From: Cardinalis cardinalis
Taxonomy: Eukaryota > Chordata > Aves > Passeriformes > Cardinalidae
Direction of reading: 5' to 3'
Length of the DNA stretch: 64,000 nt
Assembly (NCBI GenBank): GCA_014549065.1
Contig: JACDOX010000027.1
Span: 5,223,257-5,287,256 of the forward strand
Below the pieces are notes generated by a model, which searched no databases, was not told the DNA's origin, and saw only the letters and a list, made by a program, of their open reading frames with translations. This document shows, in pieces, positions 51,100 through 63,100 of this stretch (the first letter of the stretch is position 1; each line of letters begins with the position of its first letter). Both the position numbers and the translations under genes were made by a program.

Positions 51100-52010
51100 T
51101 TCAGCAGCCAGTTTGGCATTTAGCAACTTCCAGATCTCCTTCTTGGTGTCTTTTTTCATACATTAAACAATCCTCATTCTGTCCATGCATCCTCACAGGT
51201 TATGTTTTCTAGAAATCTGTCTCTACAATTGTTCTGCATCTTTCTTGGAGTGTAATGCCCCAAACTGAACATAAGACGCCTCTGTTCAGAGAGGATTACT
51301 TCACTAATGCTGTAGCTTTTTAGCGGTATTGTTTATTTATGCAATATACAATATAGGTATTCTTTGCTCGAGATCCTCTCCTACAGAAATGCAACTGAAA
51401 AAGGGATTCCTCCAACATTTATACAGTTCATTATTTATGCAATTAATTATACTGTTAATTATTAAGATACTCAAGTACCTTGCATGTGTTCCTACTAACT
51501 GACTCTATGCCACCCTTAAACTGTAGATTGTACCCAGCATCAGGTTATAAACATTTGAATGAAGGTGCCTAAATGTACATCATATGTTAGTGGTGTCACT
51601 AAATTCCCAATCTAGTCAATGGAGCCTGGCGAATTGGACATGCCTTACTGAGGGTCAGATGAAGAATCTCATTTAGGTCCCCAAACACCAATAACTCTAT
51701 TGACTTGTCCTCCATTAACTGTAAAAATAATTAGTTTACAATCTGGACCGGGGTCTCCTTTCATCTCTCCAATTCACCCATGTCATTCTGATTTCTGATC
51801 CAGCCTTCAAAGATACTTGCAGTCTCTTAGAGCTCAGTATCATCTGAGAATTTCATAAACATAACTTCTATTCCACTGCTGAAGCCATAGATAAAAATAT
51901 TGAATGGCATTGGACCTGAGCACAGCCCCATGGAGCCCTAGACAATATGCTGCTTCGTTGTGATTTCAGCAATTGTTTTCTGAGGGTTTCTTCAACTAGA
52001 CAGCACCCAT
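51100..52010 (-). mobile_element. Ancient CR1/L3-like LINE fragment, antisense, interrupted
   Basis: Two segments read as reverse complement of CR1/L3-type ORF2. The left segment (51180-51305) includes 'cacaggttatgttttctaga' and 'gtgtaatgccccaaactgaa'. The right segment (51765-51955) includes 'tcagtatcatctgagaattt', 'aaatattgaatggcattgga' and 'cacagccccatggagcccta', the RT region. Between them (about 51310-51760) the similarity fades; either a later insertion or strong decay separates the parts. No readable protein remains. Divergence is much higher than for the avian CR1 ends at 25.1 and 41.2 kb. Confidence 0.65.
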
Positions 52011-52019
52011 GTTAGTACT

Positions 52020-54400
52020 TTAATAATTAATTTAAGCCTGCTGTTGAAAAATGCTTTGCTGTTTTGTGGTTTTGCATCCTCAGGATTATAAACTCTCTTA
52101 CTTTATAGTGATTTTAGAAGAACCATCCTATTCCCCTCCTCCCTTTATTAAACTGCTCTCTTTACCTTCTGTGTCAAAAGCTGACTGCAGTTTATTTTGA
52201 ATTTTTGCAGAACAAAATGTCCTGATGTATTTCTTCCTCAACTACTCCCAGATGTTGGAGTAGTTAAAATACATCCTATTCCAGTCCTGTACTCTGGATG
52301 GTTCTGGCAGTGTTTTGAAAAATCTTTCTTCCCTGGTCTCCCTGGTTTGGTGGTTTGCAACAGATCCCCACCATGGGAGTGTTCCTGGTTTTCTCATCTC
52401 TAACTTTGCAATCATTACATGGAAGTTTCCCCAAGATCTGAATCTCCCTGTGGCCTGAAACTACATAAATTCCGTTTGTTCTTAATGTACAATGCAGCAC
52501 CAAACCCTTTGAAAGAGCACTGCTGCTTTATACCCCCACAAGGGTTATCCAGGTCTCTGTTACTCCAATTAAATAATAGTTTCTTTCCAATTGTATAGTG
52601 TGGGTACTCTTTGAACTTCAGTGGACTCATTCACTGTTCTTTCTTTATGTTCTTAATTAGTTTATTTCAGGTAGCTTTCAGACCCCAACAGAATTCCTTT
52701 TCAAAGATCCCCACAGGATTTTGTTTTTTTTTTTTTCAAACCAACCTGACTTAAAGGTATTTTTCAGTTAATGTAATAAATCAGGGTGTAAAGGTGCTTT
52801 CCTCATTTTCCTGTCCCATTTGCTTACGCATTGCTGCCCACTTGCTCTGGAAGCCAAATTCCTCAGCATCTTCAAATTCTAAAATAGAAAAATGCCTCAT
52901 CAGGAATGAATAGGATCAGTTAAAAGTCTTTTTGTTTCTATGTCTAGCAAGTTGTTTCCCTGTTGCTGTGGTGGTGGCGCTGATTGTGAAAAGTAAGTTA
53001 GCACCATCCACTGTGTTTCTTCTCCTTAGTGCTCCTGAGCTGGAGCTTGTTTGTGTTGGAGATGCAACTTTGCCAGCCACTTTGTGTCTCGCACAGGACT
53101 GGAATGCTGTCTTTCAGATTTCGCTGTGAAACTTACTTCTTTGATCTTGTAGTTTCATTTCAGCACAAGCAGTTTCAGTCAGCACTTGTGACAGTGAAAA
53201 TAAGAGCCTTGTAGCTCTTAACCCAGGCTTCTTGTGCTCAAACTGGTTTCCTAGTCAAGGGTTTAGAAAGCAGTCATGCTTTTGATGTAGCAGATTAAGA
53301 ATTGTGTCTCATTTTAGAATTTTATCATACCAGGGTTCCTTAAATAAAAGATGTGCAGTTACAGCTAGGATGCTTGATCTCGGAGTATTTATTTTCCATT
53401 TAAATAAATTGATTTTGCACTGTTCTGATGAGGTCAGGGTGCCAGACTTTCAGTTTACTTGATCTTAGGAGAAGCAAGTGTTGTGCTAAAGAAATTCCAC
53501 TGCAGTGGGAGGCTTTGAACCTTGTGGTTTTGGCAACAGTGTCTTTGACTTGCCAGCAGAGGAGCGAAACCCTGCAGTGTCTGTCTTGAACAGCAGTGAA
53601 GCAGTTAACAGTGCTAACATTTGGAACAGCTGTAGTTACTTCTCTGGTGTTGCTGTCTAAAGTGGGGAGTGGGGCCCTGAGCTCGGACCTCCATGGTGGC
53701 AGGGTGGGAACACAGCCAGAGTCTGCGGCGTTCAGCCCCTTTGTCCAGGGCCAAGATACTCCAGGTGAAGTACATTTATTGGAAGCTGGATTAAGCAGAA
53801 GTGAAATTGTAAACTGTGGGCAAATGTATATTCCATGTTCTTTTCTGGACCTCATGGCCAAGTAACTTTAAACCTCTTTTATCTTCTTTCATGTATAAAG
53901 TCATGTCCTTTAGCTCATTTGTGACACACAAGCTTTTAACTCCAAAGCCTCCATCTCACTCTTGGGTGTTGGCCAGCATTTGGGAGCCCACTCTTTGTGA
54001 AATAGTGTCATTTTTCTCTTTGAAGTGCTTAAATTCACCAGTTTTGTGGTGAAGAGCTGTCAGGGTGGGGTCTGTTCCCTTTTCATGGCTCAGAGGGCCC
54101 GCTTATGATATGTCTAATCAAATGGAATTGGGGGGAAGATGCACACTGTAGTTTTGATTCCTATTACTGAGTGCCTGAAGAATGACTTTCCTTCATGATC
54201 TCTGATGTTCACAATGTTATTTAAAGACCTAATGTTCTGTCATGCATAATTTATGCAGTAGAGGTGCATTTCCATTGTATTAGATGCAGAATGATACAAG
54301 CAGTAGTAAACTGCTGTAATTTTACATGATTTTTTTAAGGCATCACAAAAATCAGGCTCTTTGAACAGCCTTTTCCCTACAAATTTATTTTACTCTGCTC
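52020..54400. other. Non-coding region
   Basis: Possibly includes further decayed LINE sequence up to about 52630, but no motif is secure. A 153-codon - strand frame at 53400-53861 and an 89-codon + strand frame over the same DNA are mutually overlapping and unrecognised. No exon can be supported. Confidence 0.45.
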
Positions 54401-54406
54401 AAAAAA

Positions 54407-54775
54407 ATCATGGAATCAGAACTATTTGAGGCTTGCATGGATCTCTGAAGTTCCTCTGGTCTATCTGCTTCTTACAATAGGGCCATCTAGATCAAATTAC
54501 TCAGAGCCTTAGTTGGATTTTGAGCATCTCCAAGGATGGATATCCCAACTTTTGTGGGTACAGAAGGCACTTTTGGCAGTTTTTCTACCCCCCTATATTC
54601 AGTGAGAATGTCCGTTATCACAAAGTGCGTTTNTTGCCTTTTGTGTTGCCACCTTGAATCTTTGGGAAGACTTTGGCTTTATTGTCTCTATACTCTTCTT
54701 TTAAGTAGCTATAGACAGCAGTAAAACCTCTGTTTAGCATCCTTTTCTAAAGGCTGNAAAACCCCCAAGTTTCAC
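54407..54775 (-). mobile_element. CR1 LINE 3'-end fragment, antisense
   Basis: The + strand opens with aaaatcatggaatcag, the complement of a CR1 terminal octamer. It continues with 'ggatctctgaagttcctctgg', 'agatcaaattactcagagcc', and 'gagcatctccaaggatgga' (54522-54540), the reversed ORF2 tail. Further right, 'tttaagtagctatagacagc' and 'cagcatccttttctaaaggctg'-like text keeps the order of the CR1 consensus to about 54775. It carries two Ns and many changes; no coding capacity. An older copy than the one at 25.1 kb. Confidence 0.8.
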
Positions 54776-55305
54776 TGTTTGATCTTGTATGTGATTTTCT
54801 CCAGAATTTAATTTGTTTCTGAGACAAAAGTATATTATAATGCAGCTTTTGATATTGTTTTATTTTTAAAAATGCAAAAGAAATCTTCAAATGTAACATA
54901 TATGTTCTTTGAGGATATGTCCTTTATGAAGCAATTTTTTTTGAGAATTGTAGGTCACTATTGTNTGCATTTGGGGTTTTTTGTAGAGCATATATGTGTG
55001 AATGCATGGTTTTGAAGTTTCTCTAGATTATATGTAGAATGTTATGATTAACGCTACTGGAATTTTAAATCTTTCTTTATGTAAATAATCATTAAAATAA
55101 TCTAAAATGGAAACCTACGGTAGTGCTTTTTGTCTATCTGTCCATATATCTACAACAGCATGATAGAGAGAAAAAGCAGTCCTGTCCTTGAGGTTTTGTT
55201 TCACCAGAAGTATATTACACATCACCTGTTGATGATTTCTTCTGTTCAGCTTGGAGAAAATGATCTTCAGCTGGATTCCCCTGAGAGCTAATCAGAGTCA
55301 TTGCT

Positions 55306-55323
55306 ATTGTTTGGATTAACAAT
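55306..55323. promoter_or_regulatory. Paired inverted SOX-type sites
   Basis: The sequence attgtt-tggatt-aacaat is a perfect inverted repeat with 6-bp arms and a 6-bp spacer. The right arm reads AACAATG, a full SOX-family consensus, and the left arm is its complement minus one base. SOXE factors often bind paired sites, though usually in the opposite arrangement. It sits in a CpG-poor, repeat-free stretch (55250-55400). Function is inference. Confidence 0.3.
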
Positions 55324-55399
55324 GAGAAATTGCTGGGCTTGCCTTGGCAACTCTTACCCAGCTCTGGAGCATTTGTTGTCAACAAGAAAGACCAAATTC

Positions 55400-58105
55400 T
55401 GCCAGACCTGATGGTGGGCAGGAGACTGTTCCACTACAGCATTGTGCAGCTCTGCTAGAAAGGTGAGGAAACTGCTGGCTAAGGGGCATGTTCAAGGAAT
55501 CAGAAGAGTCTGCTGATCAAACTGAGCTCCTTTGGCATTCAGGTTTGCAAATTTAAATTAAAGAAAATTGAGGATTTAAATTTCACCTTAAACATGGTTT
55601 AATATATACATTTTGATACTGTTTTCTAGGTAATGAAGTTGCAAGTACTCAGCGCCTTTAGGCTGCCTTCTGTAAAGTCTTGCAAACTGAAGTCTTGTCA
55701 GTGAAGACAATAATTGATACTGTCCTTGAACCTCTTGCAAGTCCTTGCTTTTTTTGGCACAGACTTAATTACTCAAATATGAAAAAGTCAGGAATTAACA
55801 CAGACTTGCAATTCCCTGATCTTAGCAGATGGATCATAGCCATTTCCGAGATCAATGACTGGTAACTGAATTATTCACTCTCTTAGCAAGGAAATATCTT
55901 GGTATCTGATCTGCAGTTTTCTTCAGGAAGCCCTAGTCATTTACAGATAATTTTTTCCCACTTGGAAGGAATTTTATGTGTATTAGATACTCTTTGTCTT
56001 CCAGCTCTCATTTAAAATTAAAAAAACCCAAAAAACTGAGGTCTGTCAAATCCCTAATCCCCTCCTGAGGTTCTTAAATTTTGCTGGAGAGTATAACCTG
56101 TCATAGTATCCAAATGTGCATCCTTTCAATGTGAAGATTTTGGTTCCTCTTACATAAAAATTTAAATATGTGTCTGGCAAGATATATGCTTCATACACAT
56201 TTCAAACTAGTTTCAAACAAATATCTTCACTTTAACAGCAAATGTTATCTTCTTAGTAATATGTAATGAGCTGTTAACTGCAACTAGTATTTTCAGAGTC
56301 CTGATACTCAAATATGTAATGATATATTAAAAGCAATATGTTTTTAATGTACCTTTCTGGGCTCATCCTTTCTATTTTGCTTGCTGTGAGCCAGTAAATT
56401 TGTTGTTTGGTTTCGTGTTTTTTATCACAGAGTGCTGCAAAGCTCATATTTTTGACAAAGAACCCTATAAATGCCTGTGTCCCAGAACCTTTGCTGTTCT
56501 CCTTTCTCTTGACAATGAACCATCTCTCTCAACATCTCCTTTACAAATTGCCTCCTCTATAACATTTCCTAGTTTTGCTGTTTGTGCTGGTTTTGCTGAT
56601 GCTTTGGTAGCAGTGGCAGGGAGGATCTCAGTGGCTGACTTGGTGAGAGCCCCTGAGTGCCTCGTGCCGGGAAGGATGGGCACGCTGGGTGTGGAGTATG
56701 GGGTGAGCAGCAAAGAGCAGGGCAAAGAGAGCAGCTCTTGGAAGAGAGGCACTTCTGAAGTGGCCTCTTTGCTTGCTGAAGAGCCCTGTCATGGTGCCTG
56801 GCCCGAGAGCAGATGGGGAGTAGGGAGAAGACAGGCTGAAACCCTGGTTGCTTATCTCCACACTCTTCTCAGTTGCTCTGTTTTTCATGCCTCCAGCTCA
56901 GCTGTAAAGCAATAATTAACCTGAGCCTTTTAATTTCTCCCAGTTGGCTTTAAATTAACTCTGTTGTCATGTTGCGTGGAGTAATCCTTCAGGCATCAAA
57001 CATTTGAATTTTTTATGACTGCATGGGTATTTACTGTTTGGTCAGTTTTTATTCTATTATTATAATGGTATTATTTTTGGAATTTTCATGTTTGTGGAGA
57101 AGAGTGTCTTAGTTACTGTACACACAGAGAAGAGAAAAGAAAAATCCCCACTTTGTCAGTGCTGCAGGGAAGTCCAAACCTTTTTAACAGTACTCAAGGC
57201 CAAAGCTCCTAATGTGAAATAAAATGTGGCAAATCAGTTTGGGAAAATTTCAGGTGAAAATCCTGTTGCTAGCCTCTGTTTGGTTCTTGAATAGACTGTT
57301 GTTTGTTTAGATGTACTGAAGTGGTATTGTTTGCAGTTGTTTTAGGTACAGACANCTCTTTTCAAGACAGGAAAATTTTGGACTTCTTGTAAATGGCATT
57401 CTTTAAACAGCTTGCAGTAGGCAAGAGCCAAGGAAAAGACTGGATCTTTATTTCAGCACAGGCTCTCATAAATCTCATATTAGTATCAAAACAGTGGGAC
57501 TAGGAATATTTTTTAATATATATCATAGGTTTATTTGTGCTCTAGTTACTGGAGAGTCTAAAACTGCTATTTTATTAGTGTTGTTCAGTAATATGGTCCA
57601 TAACTATAAAGCCTATTAAACACTTCATAAAGCCTTCATAGAAACTTCTTACACATATTAGTTACACTGTGTTTTTATAAGTTATAACCCTCTAGAAATT
57701 GGCTTANTATCAGTTTTCCATCAAAGTGAAGTGTTCAGAGGAGTGGAGGATGGCCTAATGTAATCTAGATCGAAAGCATCAGTTATAGTTGATGGTTATC
57801 CTTGTTTTGATATTGTATATGTTAACAGTGAATTCTTGTCAAAATGCGTCTGGATAGATGCAAGGCAAGCGAGAAACACATATCCAGAAATTAAGGNTGC
57901 TGCTTGCATCACTGTAGTAATGATGATTTTTAAAGTGAAGCTGTAGCCGTCTTATTTATTTGTGAAATGAGTGGCAGAAACTCCAACACAGGACAAGATA
58001 ATATGGATGGGGTGAACTTTAAATATTCAGAACATGAACTCGCTTCTTTGCATTTGTTAAATGATGGTATGGAAATCTAGTAACGCACAAAAACTAATCT
58101 AGCAG
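55400..58105. other. Non-coding region
   Basis: The longest frame (56400-56915, +, 171 codons) starts at a TTG rather than ATG, overlaps two - strand frames and has no recognised family. GC rises around 56600-56830. No exon, RNA gene or named repeat was supported. Confidence 0.45.
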
Positions 58106-58110
58106 CATGC

Positions 58111-58217
58111 CAAAGTAATTAAAGCAAAGTAAATAATCTCCAGTGTCCTTATTCCCCACAGAAAATGTTTACTATCTTTCCAAAGTAGTTTCCTGCTAAT
58201 TCATGATGTCTTTGTAG
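58111..58217 (+). repeat. Dispersed element copy B (paired with copy at 21.9 kb)
   Basis: Same orientation as the copy at 21879-21998 and about 36 kb away. The first 30 bp differ at only two positions, and the final block (aagtagtttcctgctaattc then atgatg) differs at five of 30. Similarity stops sharply upstream of the caaagtaatt start and fades after ctttgta. Copy B is shorter in the middle by roughly 15 bp. It contains gtaattaa and gctaattc homeodomain-like cores. No terminal repeats, poly-A tail or target-site duplication were seen. Confidence 0.7.
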
Positions 58218-58929
58218 ACTCTCCTTATTCAGCCAGTGCTGTTGTTTTCCATGGCGTGGAAATTTCTCCCCTCCTGTCCTGAGGGGAAGAAATGTGTTGG
58301 TACTGTCTTTATTTGAAAAAATTATGTTTCTTCCATACAGCGGAAATCAGGTAGCCAACAGCTGTAATCCTCTCTGGTCGTTTACTGTTTACTTTGCCAA
58401 AGGGCTTCGTTTACCTCAAGTGTGTGTGGTATATGATACTTAATAACATCGTCTTGGTGCTGTGGGACATTTTGTTGCTGAAATCCAAGGACCTGATGCC
58501 GATCTTGTTTTGGTACAAATTAGAAGTANCTCTGTTAAAGTAGGTGAAGCATAAGGCTGTTGTGAGGCAGATCAGATTATCTGTCTTTGAGTCATCCCTA
58601 AATATTAGACTCTGATGACCCATAGCTCTTGAAGTTCTCTGTTACTGCAGACAGGAGAAATAGAAGAGGTAATAAATTGTGTTAAAATTGTCCATTATTC
58701 TTACATAGGAGAGCATGTTTTGTTATCTGTTAGTGTATGCTGAAATTTAGTTTTAAGTGAGCTAATAAGTAAAATTTAAGCCAGTTCTATGGTGCAGTGG
58801 TCTGACCTGAAACTGCTCCTTCACTTATCATTTTGGTGCTGATTAGAAGAATGTGCTGCTGTGTGTAGACAAGGAAATGACAGAAGACAGCAAGAGCAGA
58901 TGCTAGGCAATTAATGTACTTTCCTGACC

Positions 58930-58946
58930 AAAAAAAAAAAAAAAAA
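58930..58946. repeat. Homopolymer A tract, 17 bp
   Basis: An uninterrupted run of 17 A residues between gacc and gtcac. No retroposon body is recognisable upstream. Confidence 0.95.
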
Positions 58947-59099
58947 GTCACTGGTTCTAAACAAAAGAACCTTTGGAGACCGTATGACCATCTTTCAGCC
59001 TGGATTTTCTATCTTATGTCACAGCTCCTGTGAGAGGATCGCAACCGCACTGGCTGTTGAAAAATTGCCAGTTCTGTTATATCCCTTCATTTCCAAATA

Positions 59100-60110
59100 A
59101 GTGTTAGTTTATGCACGATGGAGGGTGCCTGTATTGGGAACTTCAGTGTTATGAGGAGGCTGAATCCAGCAGTCCAGTTAAGATGAGGCTGCCAGAGCTG
59201 CATCTCCCTGGGTCCAAGCAGGGCCAGGCTGTATTTCTACAGGAATGTGCTAGTGGGCACANACACACAACGTACATTATACACACGGCCAACTGCACAG
59301 ATCCACAGATCCACATTTTGTACTTGAACAGCAGCAATAACCGCTTCCTGCTCCCCTCTCTGGCTGCCCAAGAGTTAGACCTCTTAATAGGGAGTACATA
59401 ATGTGTTTGTGTGTACAGCATGGACAGTCACTGTTCCCTGAATATCCTGTCTCTGCTGGTGCTGGCACCTGGACATATGAGCTGCCAAAGCCTCAGTTTT
59501 GGTCTAGCTTCCAGAACAAACTCCCTGACACACAGACATGGACACAAATGCACAATACACACCTCCTGGCAGCTGGTCTTCCATGTGTCAATTATCCAGT
59601 AGCTGGTTCTGGATCCTCTTTCTCCACACAGGTGTCCCAATCTACACCTGGGCCCTCTAGTCCTTCCAGCCGCTGGCTGGGACTCCCCTAGTCCCTGTGA
59701 TAGCCACCTCCTCTGGTGGCCTTGCTCATGAGGACAGGCTATGGGGTGACCCAGATAGCCTCTCCCATGGAATTCTGGCAGTGGGTGAGTCCTCTGGTCC
59801 CCAAGGTGAAAGCTGTCTTTGTGGGGCTGGGTCAGGGCTCATGTCTCCCAGGGGTTATTGAGGCTCCCTGAGCTGCCACGGTGCCTCGTGGTGAAGCTCA
59901 TTGTGTGCTACAGATGGGAGGACTCCAGTGATGAGATGCGGGAAATTGGGCAGGAAAAGATTTGGGTCCTCCTTGCAAACTGATGATCCCCTGTGCTCCT
60001 TTGGGTGCATGCAGAGCAGTTTTTTTATCACAACAATCTAACACCAGGTAGCTAGACAGAGCAGGTTCAGTGGAGCAGCTTTTCCTTAATGTNTCTTGAC
60101 ATTAACAGCT
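59100..60110. other. GC-rich unassigned block, possibly LTR-derived
   Basis: About 1 kb is GC-richer than its flanks, with cacaca/cagaca patches (59261-59290 and 59526-59562), repeated 'cctctggt' words and several overlapping frames of 60-96 codons on both strands. None resembles a known protein. The abrupt change of composition and the CA-rich words resemble bird ERV LTRs, but I found no terminal signature, so it may equally be unique sequence. Two Ns are present. Confidence 0.3.
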
Positions 60111-60114
60111 CCAT

Positions 60115-63100
60115 TTCTCAATTAGATTGGAAAATAAATTTGATTATGCGTGTCTGCAGGGTGACACTGTTCTTTTGACCAGTAACTGCGAAGTAAACGG
60201 GAAAGGTCACAAATAAATAGTGGTTTAGTTTGGTAATACTGCCTGGAAGGCCACAGTGACTTAAGGCAAGGCTGTTGTTATTGTTCCTACAGCCAGCAAG
60301 CAATATTTAAAAGACTTATATATTTTGAAAGGGACAGATTTGGATGACACGGCTCTATCTTTTTTTGAGAGCACTTTCTGTAAATATAGAAAAGTTCTTG
60401 TCTTTCTTTTGTAGCATTTCCATGTACTTGTTTTGTTTCCAGTAAATATTGCGAGCTTAAGCCTGCCTGTAAAACAACTTCCGTCTTTGCACCCAATTTC
60501 TGACAGAAACGACATTCAGAGATGAGATGTACAGATGAAGATATTTGAAGAAAATAGTGGATTTGCTTAGATAATATTGATGCTTTTATAGGGTCATTAA
60601 TGAAGATCTGTCAGAGCTAACAAAAACTGTTTAGTGGGTACAAAGCAAAAGTGTTTAGTGTTAGCTTTGGTTTAATTTTCTCTAGTTAGGCCATACTCAT
60701 TTCCTCCCAGGAAAACAGGACTGCTTATTTTTGCTAATTAGAAGTACATCACTGGTCTGAATCACATCTGTAATTAGTAGCAAGGTTTTAAGTAGATGTC
60801 AGTGATTTTTTTTTGGTATAAGATTTGCATTGTTAATCTACTATACATGCATANGTATGCGTAAGTACAGACTTAATGAACAAAAGGAACAGCTGGCTGT
60901 TTTTCAAAGCAGTCAGGTGTTTCCTAGGCTGACATTGCTGTTCATTCTGCTCAGAGCTGATTTTGTTGCGTCGGAACAGCTCGATTTTGTCACTGGAAAG
61001 TAAGCGGGGTTGTGAAACCAGAAAATAAGCCTCTGCTTTGCTTCTGTCATCCACTCAGGCTAGTAATGCACTCCACAGAAGTGTTGGTGTAAATAGCATT
61101 CCTTAGGCTTGTTTGCTTGATTTTTGAGACAGATACAGGGAAGAAAATGCTCAAGGGAGGGAAAGGTTTTCAAAGAAGGCTTGCAGTAAAGCAGGCCTGG
61201 GAGACGGAAGAGCTGGTTTGGAGCATGGTTCATGTNCCTGCTGTGTCCAAACTGAACCACTGAATAGGTGCAAATGTAGATGGCAGGCTAAAAATGGGAA
61301 CTATTCAAACCAAAAGCAATTAATTTGTATACAGATGGCTTTCTGGCATTCACAGCTGCATAGATTTTGGTTGTGTACTTTTTTAGATGTGCTGCAGAAG
61401 GTTAAAGCCTCTATACGTCCATCTCCAGCTGTTCATACACATAAAATAGATAAGAAAATGAAGCCAAGTGAGCATTGTGTGTAGTGCCAGACTTGCTTGC
61501 TGAGATAGGCATCTCAAACAGTAGAGCAACATCCTGGCCTGTCAAATGGCCCTTGTATTGGCCTTTTATGAGAAGAAATTACATATTTTATATCAAAGGA
61601 GTCACTTCAATTTTATAAAAATGAAATATGGAGAAGCGCTACATATATGTCATATCTCTAGGATAAAACCTAGGGCCGAGAACCCTGAACAGAAGTGGAG
61701 GATTGCTGAAAATATGAAATGTAAGTTCTTCAAGCAGCTTTGGTATATCCTGGTAGCTGTGTCTCTGGAAACTCTATGATTTAAGCTGTTTGACATAGAA
61801 CCAAGTGTGCTCTTCATGTGCTCTTTATACTGCAAAGCAGGCAATTAAGTTAAAAAAAACCAACTTATTAAGCCATGCTTTAAAAAAACAAAACCATTTT
61901 TGGTTAACAGGAAATATGCTTTGATTTGCATTTTCATGTAGAACATGAAAAATACTAGGGTATTTAGGGTTTGGGTCAGTGGAAACCGATATTTTNGTCT
62001 TGTAATTCTTCACCTTTAAAAAAGAAATTTAAAAAAAGAGTTTGAAATAGCTGGTTCAAATGGTCAAAACATTTAGACCAGGTGTTCCAAAACTGTCATG
62101 TAAGTGCCTCTGCAGATATTTCAAGCTGGTACATGACCACCATTGCAATGCAATTACTGCTCCTTGTGCATATATTGGCCGTGAGTTGTCACCACTGCTC
62201 AAGTGGAGCAGTCGCAGCCCTGGCATAAAATTATCTCAATTTTGTTTCTCAATTTTTTTTTTTTGGTAGCATTGTTAACTGGAACGATCTGTCTATAGCT
62301 TCAGGTTTTGGGGTTTGGTTGGTGTTATTTTTTTGCAGGGAGGGGTAAAAAACTCACTTCTCTGTTTTACTTTTGGTCTGACTTCCTACTGAAAAGCACC
62401 ATAGCCACCACCTAGTGAGGTCCAGTTGGCTTTCAGACCACTGGAGGGCCTCCCAAAGNGCTCCAGTCTTCCCTTATCAACAGTGTACAGTATGGATCTG
62501 TGCATGGATTGCTCTTAATCTCTGCGTGCTCCTGCTGCATTGGCACAGCGGTGAGTCTGCCGCTGTAGGAGCCATGTGCTNCATCTTCCTGCTTATTTCT
62601 TATTACAGAGCTCCCTTCTGGAGAATGGGGACCTGGGAAGGGATGTCAAGAGTCCAGCTTGTTCTCTGTTGTGAGAAGCAAGACCTGGTCTTTCAGACAG
62701 GAATTCTCTGTGGGACGTGAGAAGTTCCATCCTGCCAAATCTAGAGGGATATTGCACCTGTTTACTCATCACTAATAAGACTTCTCTATTTAATGTTCTC
62801 TGGGGTATGTTTCTCCCTTGATCTACTTGGAGCTCTTTCTCCTGGTTAATGATCTGAGTTTGCCAAGCACACTGACTCATTTTGGTGCTGGTTTCCATTA
62901 TGTCAGCTGTTAATGGGTCACTGCTCGATGGTGGGAAATCTGTTTCGGGCTAATAGCGAGGTGCACAAGTGCCTCTCCATGGTGTATTTGCTACNTGTGC
63001 ACACATGCTCTGGCTTGATAGGTGGTAGCAAATCCCACAGCAATATGGGATGCAGCATCTATTCTATTAGCAGTCAATTCCTAATCAGCCTTTCATTAGC

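Noticed and set aside
53400..53861. 153-codon - strand frame
   Set aside because: Overlapped by an 89-codon + strand frame and not recognised; no splice sites or start context to support it.
56400..56915. 171-codon + strand frame, the longest outside the CpG island
   Set aside because: It begins at a TTG, its first internal ATG is far in, it overlaps two - strand frames, and the protein has no recognised motif. A retrocopy cannot be fully excluded but is not supported.
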